A DNA stretch of 8,743 nucleotides from Tissierellia bacterium (GCA_012518745.1 JAAYRM010000144.1:1-8743); one strand, 5' to 3'. Shown: positions 1 to 5,753, counted from the first letter of the stretch. Program-made: numbers and translations. Notes: generated by a model not told the origin, from the letters alone.

Positions 1-1
1 T

Positions 2-181
2 GAGCGCAGCTTCGCTGACGCCAAAGAACTTCATGGGCTTCGTTATGCACGCTACAGGGGGCTTGCCAAAGTCAGAGAGCAATGCCTCCTTATTGCCGTG
101 GCTCAAAACATCAAAAAAATGGCCTTGCTCCTCTCGAAGAGAGGAAAAGGCTTTGTGATCCGCCTAATTTACCAAATCTAA
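2..181 (+). CDS. IS1182-like DDE transposase, C-terminal 59 codons (5' part outside window)
   Basis: An open frame enters from the left edge and ends at TAA 179-181. It reads ERSFADAKELHGLRYARYRG and continues with a LAKVREQCLLIAVAQNIKKM segment. This ending is characteristic of IS1182-family transposases (DDE superfamily, RNase H fold). The Glu at codon 2-4, followed after six residues by Lys at 23-25, fits the E-x6-K part of the YREK signature, so the catalytic Glu of the DDE triad is probably the first visible residue. The helix after it, with RYxRYRG and a QN-K-KM pattern, is the usual C-terminal helical segment. Only the 3' end is visible, so whether the element is intact or active cannot be judged. 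Family assignment rests on recalled motif similarity and is fairly secure. Confidence 0.85.
   Translation, partial: ERSFADAKELHGLRYARYRGLAKVREQCLLIAVAQNIKKMALLLSKRGKGFVIRLIYQI
113..151 (-). terminator. Intrinsic terminator-like hairpin on the - strand, inside transposase coding DNA
   Basis: Read on the - strand, a GCCTT arm and a 7-bp TCCTCTC/GAGAGGA stem with a 3-nt TTC loop form a hairpin. It is followed by seven consecutive T residues (the A run at 113-119 on the + strand). The structure sits antisense within the last codons of the transposase and lies downstream of the leftward tRNA unit, so it could stop tRNA read-through. The hairpin and T tract are directly visible; the function is inferred. 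Confidence 0.5.
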
Positions 182-214
182 TTTCCTTTATCTGTTTATT
201 CCCCATAAACATGC

Positions 215-253
215 AACCCCTGGCGCTTTTCTTGCGAAAAGAGCCAGGGGGTT
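215..253 (+). terminator. Hairpin after the transposase gene, probable terminator or IS end structure
   Basis: The arms AACCCCTGGC...CTTTTC and GAAAAG...GCCAGGGG pair around a 4-nt TTGC loop, with one G/A mismatch in the stem. The second arm is followed by GTTT. It lies 33 nt after the transposase stop codon. The T tract is short, so it may be as much a structural feature of the IS end as a true terminator. Confidence 0.5.
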
Positions 254-266
254 TGTCATCAATCTC

Positions 267-290
267 AAGCCTTCGCTGACGCGAAGGCTT
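267..290. terminator. Perfect 10-bp hairpin just downstream of tRNA-Gly
   Basis: AAGCCTTCGC (267-276) pairs perfectly with 281-290 around a TGAC loop. On the + strand it is followed by TT and then CCTTT. On the - strand, the direction of the tRNA unit, it begins 7 nt after the CCA end but is followed by GAGATTGATGAC instead of a T run. It looks like the tRNA terminator with its T tract replaced by the IS end. Alternatively it belongs to the IS tip. Confidence 0.5.
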
Positions 291-296
291 TTCCTT

Positions 297-371
297 TGGA
301 GCGGAAGACGGGATTCGAACCCGCGACCCCCGCCTTGGCAAGGCGATGCTCTACCACTGAGCCATTTCCGC
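297..371 (-). tRNA. tRNA-Gly (anticodon GCC)
   Basis: The - strand folds as a full cloverleaf. The acceptor arm is GCGGAAA/CTTCCGC, the anticodon loop TTGCCAA sits on a CGCC/GGCG stem, and the T arm contains GGTTCGAATCC. The discriminator is T, as usual for bacterial tRNA-Gly, and CCA is encoded (297-299). One oddity is visible: the seventh acceptor position is A opposite C (A7-C66), where the usual bacterial sequence has a G-C pair. It is the second gene of a two-tRNA unit, 26 nt after tRNA-Phe. Confidence 0.96.
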
Positions 372-397
372 ATCGATGCATTGGGGATAGCCAACTA

Positions 398-473
398 TGG
401 TGCCCAGAGACGGAATCGAACCGCCGACACGGAGATTTTCAGTCTCCTGCTCTACCTACTGAGCTATCTGGGC
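398..473 (-). tRNA. tRNA-Phe (anticodon GAA)
   Basis: The - strand gives a 7-bp acceptor stem GCCCAGA/TCTGGGC with discriminator A and encoded CCA (398-400). The D arm is GCTCAGTAGGTAGAGC. The anticodon arm is GGAGA-CTGAAAA-TCTCC with anticodon GAA, and the T loop is TTCGATT. All stems pair, with one G-T wobble in the T stem. It is the first gene after the promoter at 530-558. Confidence 0.97.
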
Positions 474-529
474 ATATCAGCTATAAAATATCCATCTACA
501 TACCCTTAGCTGATCCACTGCCAATATTC

Positions 530-558
530 AGTATATAAAAACTTTTTCATAATGTCAA
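530..558 (-). promoter_or_regulatory. Near-consensus sigma-A promoter for the tRNA-Phe/tRNA-Gly unit
   Basis: On the - strand a perfect -35 TTGACA (553-558) is separated by 17 nt from a -10 TATACT (530-535). Initiation would fall near 523, giving a leader of about 50 nt before the tRNA-Phe 5' end at 473. Strength and spacing fit a stable-RNA promoter. It is also 75 bp downstream of the cold-shock terminator, so the tRNAs form a separate transcription unit. Confidence 0.85.
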
Positions 559-600
559 TAGCTAAATAGCCCATCTGGCCATCCCCATATCTTATCCCAT

Positions 601-631
601 AAAATATTTAAAGCCCCTTATTCAGGGGCTT
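601..631 (-). terminator. Rho-independent terminator of the cold-shock gene
   Basis: On the - strand AAGCCCCT pairs with AGGGGCTT (arms 624-631 and 611-618) around a 5-nt loop, and is followed by TAAATATTTT. It lies about 40 nt beyond the cold-shock stop codon and upstream of the tRNA promoter. Confidence 0.85.
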
Positions 632-670
632 GATTGCTACCGTTAAAAACTATATAAAAGAGAATCAGGT

Positions 671-871
671 TTATAGTTTAGTAACATTAGTAGCTTGGGG
701 ACCTTTTTCTCCTTCAACTATTTCAAATTCAACATCCTGTCCTTCATCCAGAGTCTTGAATCCTTCGCCTTCTATGGCTGAATAATGTACAAATACATCT
801 TCTCCCTCTTCTGTGGATATAAAACCATAGCCCTTAGTAGCATTAAACCATTTTACAGTACCTTTTACCAT
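671..871 (-). CDS. Cold-shock protein (CspA/CspB family)
   Basis: A 66-residue single OB-fold RNA/ssDNA-binding protein. Members melt mRNA structure and act as RNA chaperones in the cytoplasm. It opens MVKGTVKWFNATKGYGFI, holds RNP1 (KGYGFI, residues 13-18) and RNP2 (VFVHY, 26-30, with Tyr where Phe is usual), and ends GPQATNVTKL. Two in-frame ATGs exist, at 880 and 871. The GGAGG ends 1 nt before the first and 10 nt before the second. The second gives the standard 66-residue length and the canonical MVKGTVKW opening, so I choose it. The mRNA has a leader of roughly 75 nt if the promoter at 951-979 is right, which fits the long structured leaders known for csp genes. It is monocistronic, with its own terminator at 601-631. 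Which Csp paralogue it is cannot be told. Confidence 0.96.
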   Translation of the reverse strand: MVKGTVKWFNATKGYGFISTEEGEDVFVHYSAIEGEGFKTLDEGQDVEFEIVEGEKGPQATNVTKL

Positions 872-950
872 TTGAAACATTCCTCCAATACAACAATTTA
901 AATAGATGAATCCTCTATATCATCTACCTTTAACCCAGCTTATCATAAAT

Positions 951-979
951 TGTATAGCCTTGTCAAATAATATTCCCAA
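951..979 (-). promoter_or_regulatory. Candidate promoter for the cold-shock gene
   Basis: On the - strand TTGGGA (974-979) lies 17 nt upstream of TATACA (951-956). A perfect TTGACA (961-966) overlaps the spacer but has no good -10 at standard distance. Either arrangement would place initiation within the spore-protein/csp gap and leave a leader of about 55-75 nt. Confidence 0.45.
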
Positions 980-996
980 TCTTTGCAATAAATATT

Positions 997-1179
997 CTAT
1001 CCCTTCATCTTCCTCTTCCGTCCGGTAATCAGGCCACCTATCTTGCCGGATTCCTTTGCTGTTAGGCCTCCCCAACCCACTCGATCTATTTTATCCATCA
1101 AGCCCAATTCCTCCGCAATTTCATATTTAAGCTTATCTTCCAAGGTCTCTTTTTTCTTTTTCTTCCCCTTCTTAGTCAT
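997..1179 (-). CDS. Small acid-soluble spore protein, alpha/beta type
   Basis: A 60-residue protein of the alpha/beta SASP family. These coat and protect DNA in dormant spores and are degraded at germination by the GPR protease. The family core is clear: KYEIAEELGLMDKI (residues 18-31) contains the EIA-E segment recognised by GPR, and GWGGLTAKESGKIGGLI (35-51) is the second conserved DNA-binding block. The N-terminus is unusually basic: MTKKGKKKKK, then an acidic ETLED turn. The C-terminus is also basic (GRKRKMKG). An AGGAGG lies about 8 nt before the ATG. Sporulation genes of this type are normally forespore sigma-G dependent. I see only a partial match (a CATAAAA element about 40 nt upstream of the ATG), so no promoter is called. 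It follows the CPBP protease gene by 49 bp. Confidence 0.85.
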   Translation of the reverse strand: MTKKGKKKKKETLEDKLKYEIAEELGLMDKIDRVGWGGLTAKESGKIGGLITGRKRKMKG

Positions 1180-1228
1180 ATAGCATACCTCCTAAGTCTA
1201 TTATTAGAAGATTTACATCTTTTTATGC

Positions 1229-2197
1229 CTAGGAGAATAGAAGTTTATAATGTAAGATTACAAAAATCACCATCACAATGATAACAGGAATGCTATTCAA
1301 TATGCCCATATCCTTTCCCATATCCTCATATTGAATCGGCAACTCCTCTATTGCGCTACCATCTAAGTCCCCAGTCCTAATTTTAGGAGCGGGTGGAAGT
1401 TTTTTTATCAAGCTATATACGATGATCCCAAATACCAAGCCTATTATGCCCAATCCCACCGCGGCCAATAGGACTTCATTTGTTTCCGGAAAAATCATTC
1501 CATCCATGGCTGCATCCATAGCTGCATCCATTTCACCCTCTAGCTTTGTGAACGCATAACCTATGGTTAAGGCTATAGTATTATTGGTGGTATGCCCTAT
1601 GATTGTAGCTATCAGGGAATCCGTTCTATACGCTATAACGCCAAATAGTATGCCTAGGAAGATTGGACCTAGTAAATTCTGTGCGTTGAAATGGAAGATT
1701 CCAAAGAGTATGGAGGAGTAAATAATTGCCTTTTTCCTTCCCAGCCTATCATAAGCACTCATAATAATTCCCCTGAACAAGACTTCCTCGCATAACCCGG
1801 GAGTTAACGCTATAATCATAAACCCTATGAAATACTCATTTGCCGTGGAAGGAATGGGAACAGGATTCGTCATCACCTGTGAAAACTTATCCAGTATAAT
1901 TAAACCTATGAAATTAAAAAAAACGGCTATGGGATATGAAAAAAGCACGATCAATATCACAAGTATAATCTGCTTTAAATTTACCCCGTTCAATCGCAGG
2001 GTCTGCTTTATGGGATATCCATTAAACATCATGAATAGCAATGATGGAAGTAGTATGATTATATATTCGGTAATCAGCAATCCCGTATATATATTTCTAC
2101 TCTGTGCAGATGCTCCTAGGGTAATAAGTGCTATTCCTACGACCAGATATAATATATTTACTTGCAGAATCGATGGACCTCTTCTATTCTTAATCAT
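1229..2197 (-). CDS. CPBP-family intramembrane metalloprotease (Abi/CAAX protease-like)
   Basis: A 322-residue polytopic membrane protein. All three CPBP motifs are present: EEVLFR (residues 137-142, the two Glu), FGIFH (165-169) and HTTNN (202-206). These form the zinc-binding/catalytic site in the Rce1-like fold. Hydrophobic segments occur at about 13-30, 40-58, 76-102, 122-135, 155-170, 174-190, 192-212, 240-264 and 302-318. That is longer than the minimal family domain, with a hydrophilic stretch at 265-300 and an extra terminal helix. A short MDAA repeat (223-233) follows the catalytic core. Bacterial members include CAAX-type proteases, bacteriocin self-immunity proteins and anti-sigma processing factors; the substrate here is unknown. 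The start is supported by AGGGGG about 6 nt before the ATG. It is divergent from asd. The spore protein gene follows in the same direction. Confidence 0.9.
   Translation of the reverse strand: MIKNRRGPSILQVNILYLVVGIALITLGASAQSRNIYTGLLITEYIIILLPSLLFMMFNGYPIKQTLRLNGVNLKQIILVILIVLFSYPIAVFFNFIGLIILDKFSQVMTNPVPIPSTANEYFIGFMIIALTPGLCEEVLFRGIIMSAYDRLGRKKAIIYSSILFGIFHFNAQNLLGPIFLGILFGVIAYRTDSLIATIIGHTTNNTIALTIGYAFTKLEGEMDAAMDAAMDGMIFPETNEVLLAAVGLGIIGLVFGIIVYSLIKKLPPAPKIRTGDLDGSAIEELPIQYEDMGKDMGILNSIPVIIVMVIFVILHYKLLFS
1500..1531 (-). repeat. 12-bp tandem repeat inside the CPBP protease gene
   Basis: On the coding strand ATGGATGCAGCT is followed by ATGGATGCAGCC and then a partial copy ATGGATGG. The period of 12 keeps the frame and gives MDAA-MDAA-MDG at residues 223-233, in the loop after the HxxxN motif. 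In-frame slippage could change the loop length. Confidence 0.85.
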
Positions 2198-2332
2198 ATA
2201 TAGCCCCCTATTCTATTTGTTATTATTTTATACTTTTTAATATGCTAAATCAAATACTCCTTTCAATAATATTATTAATGTTGTATCATATATATTAGTC
2301 AGTGTTGAATTTTTCGGGAGGTGTGCTATAAA
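2198..2332. promoter_or_regulatory. Divergent intergenic region between the CPBP protease and asd
   Basis: This 135-bp AT-rich gap must hold both divergent promoters. Rightward, TTTCAA (2261-2266) lies 17 nt before TATCAT (2284-2289). Leftward, TTGAAA (the complement of 2261-2266) lies 18 nt before TATTAA (2237-2242). Sharing one -35 hexamer would make the two promoters mutually exclusive. Neither match is strong. No lysine riboswitch, T-box or leader peptide is recognisable; the gap is too short for a full L-box. Confidence 0.4.
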
Positions 2333-3316
2333 ATGATTAACGTAGGTATTGCAGGTGCAACAGGTATGGTTGGTAGAACTTTTTTACAGGTAATGGAGGA
2401 AAGACATTTCCCGGTAGATCAGCTCTACCTCTTCGCATCTTCTAGATCCAAGGGAACTTCGATTATGTTCAATGGTAAGGAATATATGGTCGAAGAATTA
2501 AATGAGGATTCGTTTGATAAGCCAATGGATATCGTGTTGTTTTCAGCCGGTGGCGATTTGAGTAAAAAATATGCCCCCATTGCAAAGGAAAAGGGCATAG
2601 TTGTAGTGGATAATAGTAGCGCATGGAGAATGGAGGATTGGGTACCCCTGATAGTGCCCGAGGTGAATAGCGATGCAATCTCAGAACATCAGGGAATTAT
2701 TGCAAATCCCAATTGTTCTACAATTCAATCCGTAATACCGTTGAAACCTTTGTATGATAGATACGGAATTAATAGGGTTGTCTTTTCAACATATCAGTCG
2801 GTATCTGGGTCCGGAATTGCCGGATTGGAGGACTTAGAAAAGGGGTTGTCAACTACCTATAATAATCTATATCCTCATCCTATTGCATATAATGTACTAC
2901 CCCATATAGATAGTTTCTTAGAAAATGGGTATACAAAAGAAGAGATGAAGATGATAGATGAGACTAGGAAGATACTAGATGATCAAAATATGCGAATAAC
3001 TGCTACCGCTGTTAGGGTTCCAGTCAAATACGGGCATGCAGTCTCCGCAAGCATAGAGCTCGAGACCGCGTTTGAACTGGATGAAATTTTCACTCTATTT
3101 AAAGAAACTGATGGAATTAAGGTATTGGATGATCTCGATAATAATATATATCCCATGCCCATCCTCGCCGAAGGAAAGGATAAGGTATATGTGGGAAGAA
3201 TAAGGAGAGATTTCAGTATAGATAACGGATTAAATATTTGGATTGTGGCAGACAATAGCCGTAAAGGTGCCGCTACCAATACGGTTCAGATAGCAGAGCT
3301 GTTACTCAATAAATAA
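2333..3316 (+). CDS. asd: Aspartate-semialdehyde dehydrogenase
   Basis: Reduces L-aspartyl-4-phosphate to L-aspartate 4-semialdehyde with NADPH, the branch-point step of the aspartate pathway to lysine/DAP, threonine and methionine; cytoplasmic. The chosen ATG gives 327 residues, near the family norm. The NADP-binding GATGMVG is at 8-14. DNSSAWRM (93-100) is the conserved segment after the Rossmann domain. The catalytic Cys128 is in NPNCSTIQ, and the active-site RVPVKYGHA (228-236) contains Arg228 and His235. A GTG start four codons upstream (2321) is possible, but it overlaps the GGGAGGTG ribosome binding site (2316-2323) that serves the ATG. It is first gene of asd-dapA-dapB; dapA begins 13 bp after its stop. 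Confidence 0.97.
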   Translation: MINVGIAGATGMVGRTFLQVMEERHFPVDQLYLFASSRSKGTSIMFNGKEYMVEELNEDSFDKPMDIVLFSAGGDLSKKYAPIAKEKGIVVVDNSSAWRMEDWVPLIVPEVNSDAISEHQGIIANPNCSTIQSVIPLKPLYDRYGINRVVFSTYQSVSGSGIAGLEDLEKGLSTTYNNLYPHPIAYNVLPHIDSFLENGYTKEEMKMIDETRKILDDQNMRITATAVRVPVKYGHAVSASIELETAFELDEIFTLFKETDGIKVLDDLDNNIYPMPILAEGKDKVYVGRIRRDFSIDNGLNIWIVADNSRKGAATNTVQIAELLLNK

Positions 3317-3329
3317 GGAGGTATAGATT

Positions 3330-4214
3330 ATGTTTAAAGGTTCTGGGGTAGCAATCGTAACCCCCTTTAAGAATGATCAGATCGACTTTGAAAAGCTAGA
3401 GGAACTACTCGAATGGCATATTGAGGAAAATACAGATGCTATAATAATCTGTGGAACTACAGGGGAAGCCTCCACTATGTCACTGGAGGAGCAGAAACAG
3501 GCTATAAAATTTACAGTAGAAAAAGTCAATGGCAGAATACCTGTTGTAGCTGGTACGGGTAGTAACAATACCAGAACATCCGTTGAGCTGAGCAGATATT
3601 CTGAAGATGTCGGTGCCGATAGCCTATTGATAGTAACCCCATTCTATAATAAGACCACACAGCAAGGCCTTATCGAACATTATACGACTATTGCAGATGC
3701 AGTAAATATTCCAATTATAATCTATAATGTTCCAGGTAGAACCGGATTAAATATCCTTCCAGGTACCCTAGCTGAATTATCCAAGCACCCAAATATTAGG
3801 GGTGTCAAGGAAGCAAGCGGGGATATTGCACAGGTAGCCGAGATAGCACGGCTATGTCCCGAGGACTTCTATATGTATTCGGGAAATGATGATATGATTG
3901 TTCCGCTATTATCCCTGGGTGGGGTCGGTGTCATATCGGTTGTAGCTAATATATTGCCAAGGGATACCCATGATATGGTGTCATATTTCCTGGATGGAAA
4001 CATCGAGAACTCTAGGGAGCTTCAGTTGAAAATGAAACCATTGATCGATGCCCTATTTATAGAGGTGAACCCAATCCCAGTTAGGGAGGCTATGAATATA
4101 TTGGGCATGGATGTTGGCGTTTGCAGACTGCCCCTTATTCCTATGGGTAAAGCCAATAGGGAGAAATTAATCGAAGAGATGGTGGCATATGGGATGAATG
4201 TAGGGGGGCAATAA
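3330..4214 (+). CDS. dapA: 4-hydroxy-tetrahydrodipicolinate synthase
   Basis: Condenses aspartate semialdehyde with pyruvate to form 4-hydroxy-tetrahydrodipicolinate, the committed step to lysine and meso-DAP; cytoplasmic. The 294 residues form one TIM barrel of the NAL/DHDPS family. The Schiff-base lysine is Lys160 in GVKEASGD. The proton-relay residues are Thr44 (in CGTTGE), Tyr106 (TPFYNK) and Tyr132 (IYNVPGRTG), and Arg137 in the last motif binds the substrate carboxylate. AAGGAGGT sits about 8 nt before the ATG. It is the second gene of the operon, with dapB 2 bp after its stop. In spore formers its product is also the precursor of dipicolinic acid, so the operon may be needed in the mother cell; no sporulation promoter is recognisable. 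Confidence 0.98.
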   Translation: MFKGSGVAIVTPFKNDQIDFEKLEELLEWHIEENTDAIIICGTTGEASTMSLEEQKQAIKFTVEKVNGRIPVVAGTGSNNTRTSVELSRYSEDVGADSLLIVTPFYNKTTQQGLIEHYTTIADAVNIPIIIYNVPGRTGLNILPGTLAELSKHPNIRGVKEASGDIAQVAEIARLCPEDFYMYSGNDDMIVPLLSLGGVGVISVVANILPRDTHDMVSYFLDGNIENSRELQLKMKPLIDALFIEVNPIPVREAMNILGMDVGVCRLPLIPMGKANREKLIEEMVAYGMNVGGQ

Positions 4215-4216
4215 CG

Positions 4217-4975
4217 ATGCTAAAGATTATGATCAATGGGTTTTCAGGCCAGATGGGTCAAGCCATTGCCGAACAGATAGAATATAGAGAGGATATGGAA
4301 TTGGTTGCTGGAATAGTAACCGATGTACGCTCCTATGCCGGGGATATTAAGGTATATGACGATATAAGGGACTTTGATGGTTCATGCGATGTCATAGTAG
4401 ATTTTTCCCATCCCAACGCCCTAGACGATCTACTGGGATATGCAAGGGATAATAGTATTGCCTTAGTTATAGGTACAACTGGCTACGGGGATAAGGATAT
4501 TGCAAAGCTTGAGAAGGCGGCAAAGGATATTCCAATATTATATTCAGCTAATATGTCCTTGGGAATCAATCTATTATTATCATTAGTATATAGGGCAGCC
4601 AATATATTAAATGATGATTTTGATATAGAGATAATAGAGAAACATCATAATCAGAAAATCGATGCGCCTAGCGGTACAGCCTATATGATAGCTGATAGGA
4701 TCAACGAAGCGTTTGAAAATGGAAAGACATATATCTTTGGTAGACATACCAAAACCGATAAAAGAACACCCAAGGAGATTGGAATCCATGCAATACGTGG
4801 TGGAACTATTGTAGGGGAACACACGGTATTGTTCGCTGGATTAGATGAAGTATTGGAAATAAAACATGAGGCATCGTCCAAAGGCGTATTTGCCAAGGGT
4901 GCATTACGAGCGGCTGAATTTATAATTGATAAAGATAAAGGCTTATTTGATATGGATGATCTTATCGGAAGATAG
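4217..4975 (+). CDS. dapB: 4-hydroxy-tetrahydrodipicolinate reductase
   Basis: Reduces the DapA product to tetrahydrodipicolinate with NAD(P)H; cytoplasmic. The 252-residue length is typical for Firmicutes. The N-terminal Rossmann domain holds GFSGQMG (8-14) and GTTGY (86-90), followed by the SANMSLGIN segment (110-118). The catalytic substrate-binding motif EKHHNQKIDAPSGTA (141-155) holds His143-His144 and Lys147. The ATG is only 2 bp after the dapA stop. Its ribosome binding site (AGGGGGG, about 4202-4208) lies inside the last codons of dapA, which points to translational coupling. It is last gene of the operon and is followed by the terminator at 4991-5020. No dapD, dapL or ddh is in the window, so the branch completing DAP synthesis is elsewhere. 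Confidence 0.98.
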   Translation: MLKIMINGFSGQMGQAIAEQIEYREDMELVAGIVTDVRSYAGDIKVYDDIRDFDGSCDVIVDFSHPNALDDLLGYARDNSIALVIGTTGYGDKDIAKLEKAAKDIPILYSANMSLGINLLLSLVYRAANILNDDFDIEIIEKHHNQKIDAPSGTAYMIADRINEAFENGKTYIFGRHTKTDKRTPKEIGIHAIRGGTIVGEHTVLFAGLDEVLEIKHEASSKGVFAKGALRAAEFIIDKDKGLFDMDDLIGR

Positions 4976-4990
4976 AGGAGATAATAGAAG

Positions 4991-5020
4991 GGGACCCACA
5001 ATAACCGTGGGTCCCATTTT
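4991..5020 (+). terminator. Rho-independent terminator after asd-dapA-dapB
   Basis: GGGACCCAC pairs perfectly with GTGGGTCCC (4991-4999 with 5007-5015) around a 7-nt loop, followed by ATTTTATTA. It begins 15 nt after the dapB stop. The same stem lies about 15 bp beyond the hpt stop on the other strand, so it may also serve that convergent gene, although the - strand tail (CTTCTATT) is weaker. Confidence 0.9.
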
Positions 5021-5030
5021 ATTATATTGT

Positions 5031-5582
5031 TTAATCATCAAATGTAAATATATATGGAATATTCCTATATAGATCTCCATAATTCAGCCCATAGCCTACT
5101 ATAAAGACATCGGGGATAGTAAAACCTACATAATCCGGGGATATATCCGCCTCTCGTCTGCCAGGCTTATCCAACATGACACATGTTTTTATGGTTTTTG
5201 GCCCCTTCTGGGCTATAAGATCTATTACCTTTACCATAGTATTCCCCGAATCCATTATATCATCGATGATCAAGACATGTTTATCCCTGATATCGGTTCT
5301 AATATCGCTGATTATTTCCACCATACCCGAGGATATTTCATCATGCTCATAGCTAGAGGTAGTCATAAAATCAACATTTACCGGAATCTCCAACTCCCTT
5401 ACCAGATCGGCGGTAAATATAAAGCCTCCCCTTAGCAGGCATATGGCCACGATATCCGCCCCTTGATAATCCTTGGAGATCCTTGTCCCCAATTCCTTCA
5501 CCTTTTCCTTTATATTATCTACACTCAATAGTACCTTCGGATTTTTATTCCATTCCAACCTTAATCTACCCCTCTCTTCCAT
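5031..5582 (-). CDS. hpt: Hypoxanthine phosphoribosyltransferase
   Basis: Salvages hypoxanthine and usually guanine with PRPP to IMP and GMP; cytoplasmic type I phosphoribosyltransferase. It has 183 residues from the listed ATG. The pyrophosphate loop is LLRGG (49-53, against the usual LKGG/LKGA). The flexible loop is SSYEHDEISSG (76-86). The PRPP loop is VLIIDDIMDSGNT (103-115) with catalytic Asp111. DKPGRR (138-143) contains the purine-contacting Lys139. The first acidic residue of the PRPP loop is Asp, where Glu is commonest. The start is uncertain: the ATG at 5582 has only a weak AAGG next to it, a strong GGGGAGG lies 16 nt upstream, and a TTG at 5558 would give 175 residues. The 5' end overlaps a small ORF (5566-5712) by 17 bp. 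It is convergent with dapB. Confidence 0.95.
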   Translation of the reverse strand: MEERGRLRLEWNKNPKVLLSVDNIKEKVKELGTRISKDYQGADIVAICLLRGGFIFTADLVRELEIPVNVDFMTTSSYEHDEISSGMVEIISDIRTDIRDKHVLIIDDIMDSGNTMVKVIDLIAQKGPKTIKTCVMLDKPGRREADISPDYVGFTIPDVFIVGYGLNYGDLYRNIPYIFTFDD

Positions 5583-5712
5583 CCTTGTTATGTAAATCCC
5601 TCCCCAGGTATCTCCTAATTATCCGTATTTCCATCAATATTTTATTTAAGGTAAACTGGATACTAACTAAAATTATAAGAAATACAGCTATAGTTATGGT
5701 CCTGATATCCAT
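5566..5712 (-). CDS. Small single-pass membrane protein overlapping the hpt start (hypothetical, 48 aa)
   Basis: An ORF of 48 codons opens with MDIRTITIAVFLIILVSIQF. Residues 5-22 are a strong hydrophobic helix, followed by a basic, hydrophilic tail (LNKILMEIRIIRRYLGRDL...) that would be cytoplasmic with an N-out topology. A good ribosome binding site (GAGGAGA) lies 5-6 nt before the ATG, and a TG-extended TATAAT is about 42 bp further upstream. It ends at TAG 5566-5568, 17 bp inside hpt. The two genes are therefore likely cotranscribed and coupled, which would explain the weak ribosome binding site of hpt. I recognise no family. The good RBS and promoter support a real gene, but the short length leaves doubt. 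Confidence 0.6.
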   Translation of the reverse strand: MDIRTITIAVFLIILVSIQFTLNKILMEIRIIRRYLGRDLHNKDGREG

Positions 5713-5753
5713 ATGCGCTCTCCTCATCCCCAATAATCGATTATATAATCTAA

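Larger units (their letters stand above)
2..292 (+). mobile_element. 3' end of an IS1182-like insertion sequence
   Basis: This covers the transposase C-terminus and the non-coding tail after its stop codon. The tail holds a hairpin at 215-252 and a TTTGTCATCAATCTC segment at about 252-266, which resembles the terminal region of IS1182-type elements as I remember them. The exact right end cannot be fixed because the left terminal inverted repeat lies outside the window. It is probably between about 265 and 292, only a few bases from the CCA end of tRNA-Gly at 297. The boundary given is therefore an estimate. Confidence 0.6.

Noticed and set aside
111..394. - strand ORFs of 76 and 68 codons overlapping the IS tail and tRNA-Gly
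   Set aside because: They run through tRNA-Gly and the IS end antisense to the transposase, with no credible ribosome binding site or family motif.
296..538. 80-codon ORF across the tRNA region on the + strand
   Set aside because: It is antisense to tRNA-Gly, tRNA-Phe and their promoter, and its apparent protein merely translates tRNA complements.
1200..1230. Weak AAGAT/ATCTT stem between the CPBP gene and the spore protein gene as a terminator
   Set aside because: The stem is five A/T-rich pairs with no following T tract.
1827..2240. 137-codon + strand ORF opposite the CPBP gene
   Set aside because: The complementary strand encodes a protein with all CPBP motifs; this frame is a shadow without recognisable domains.
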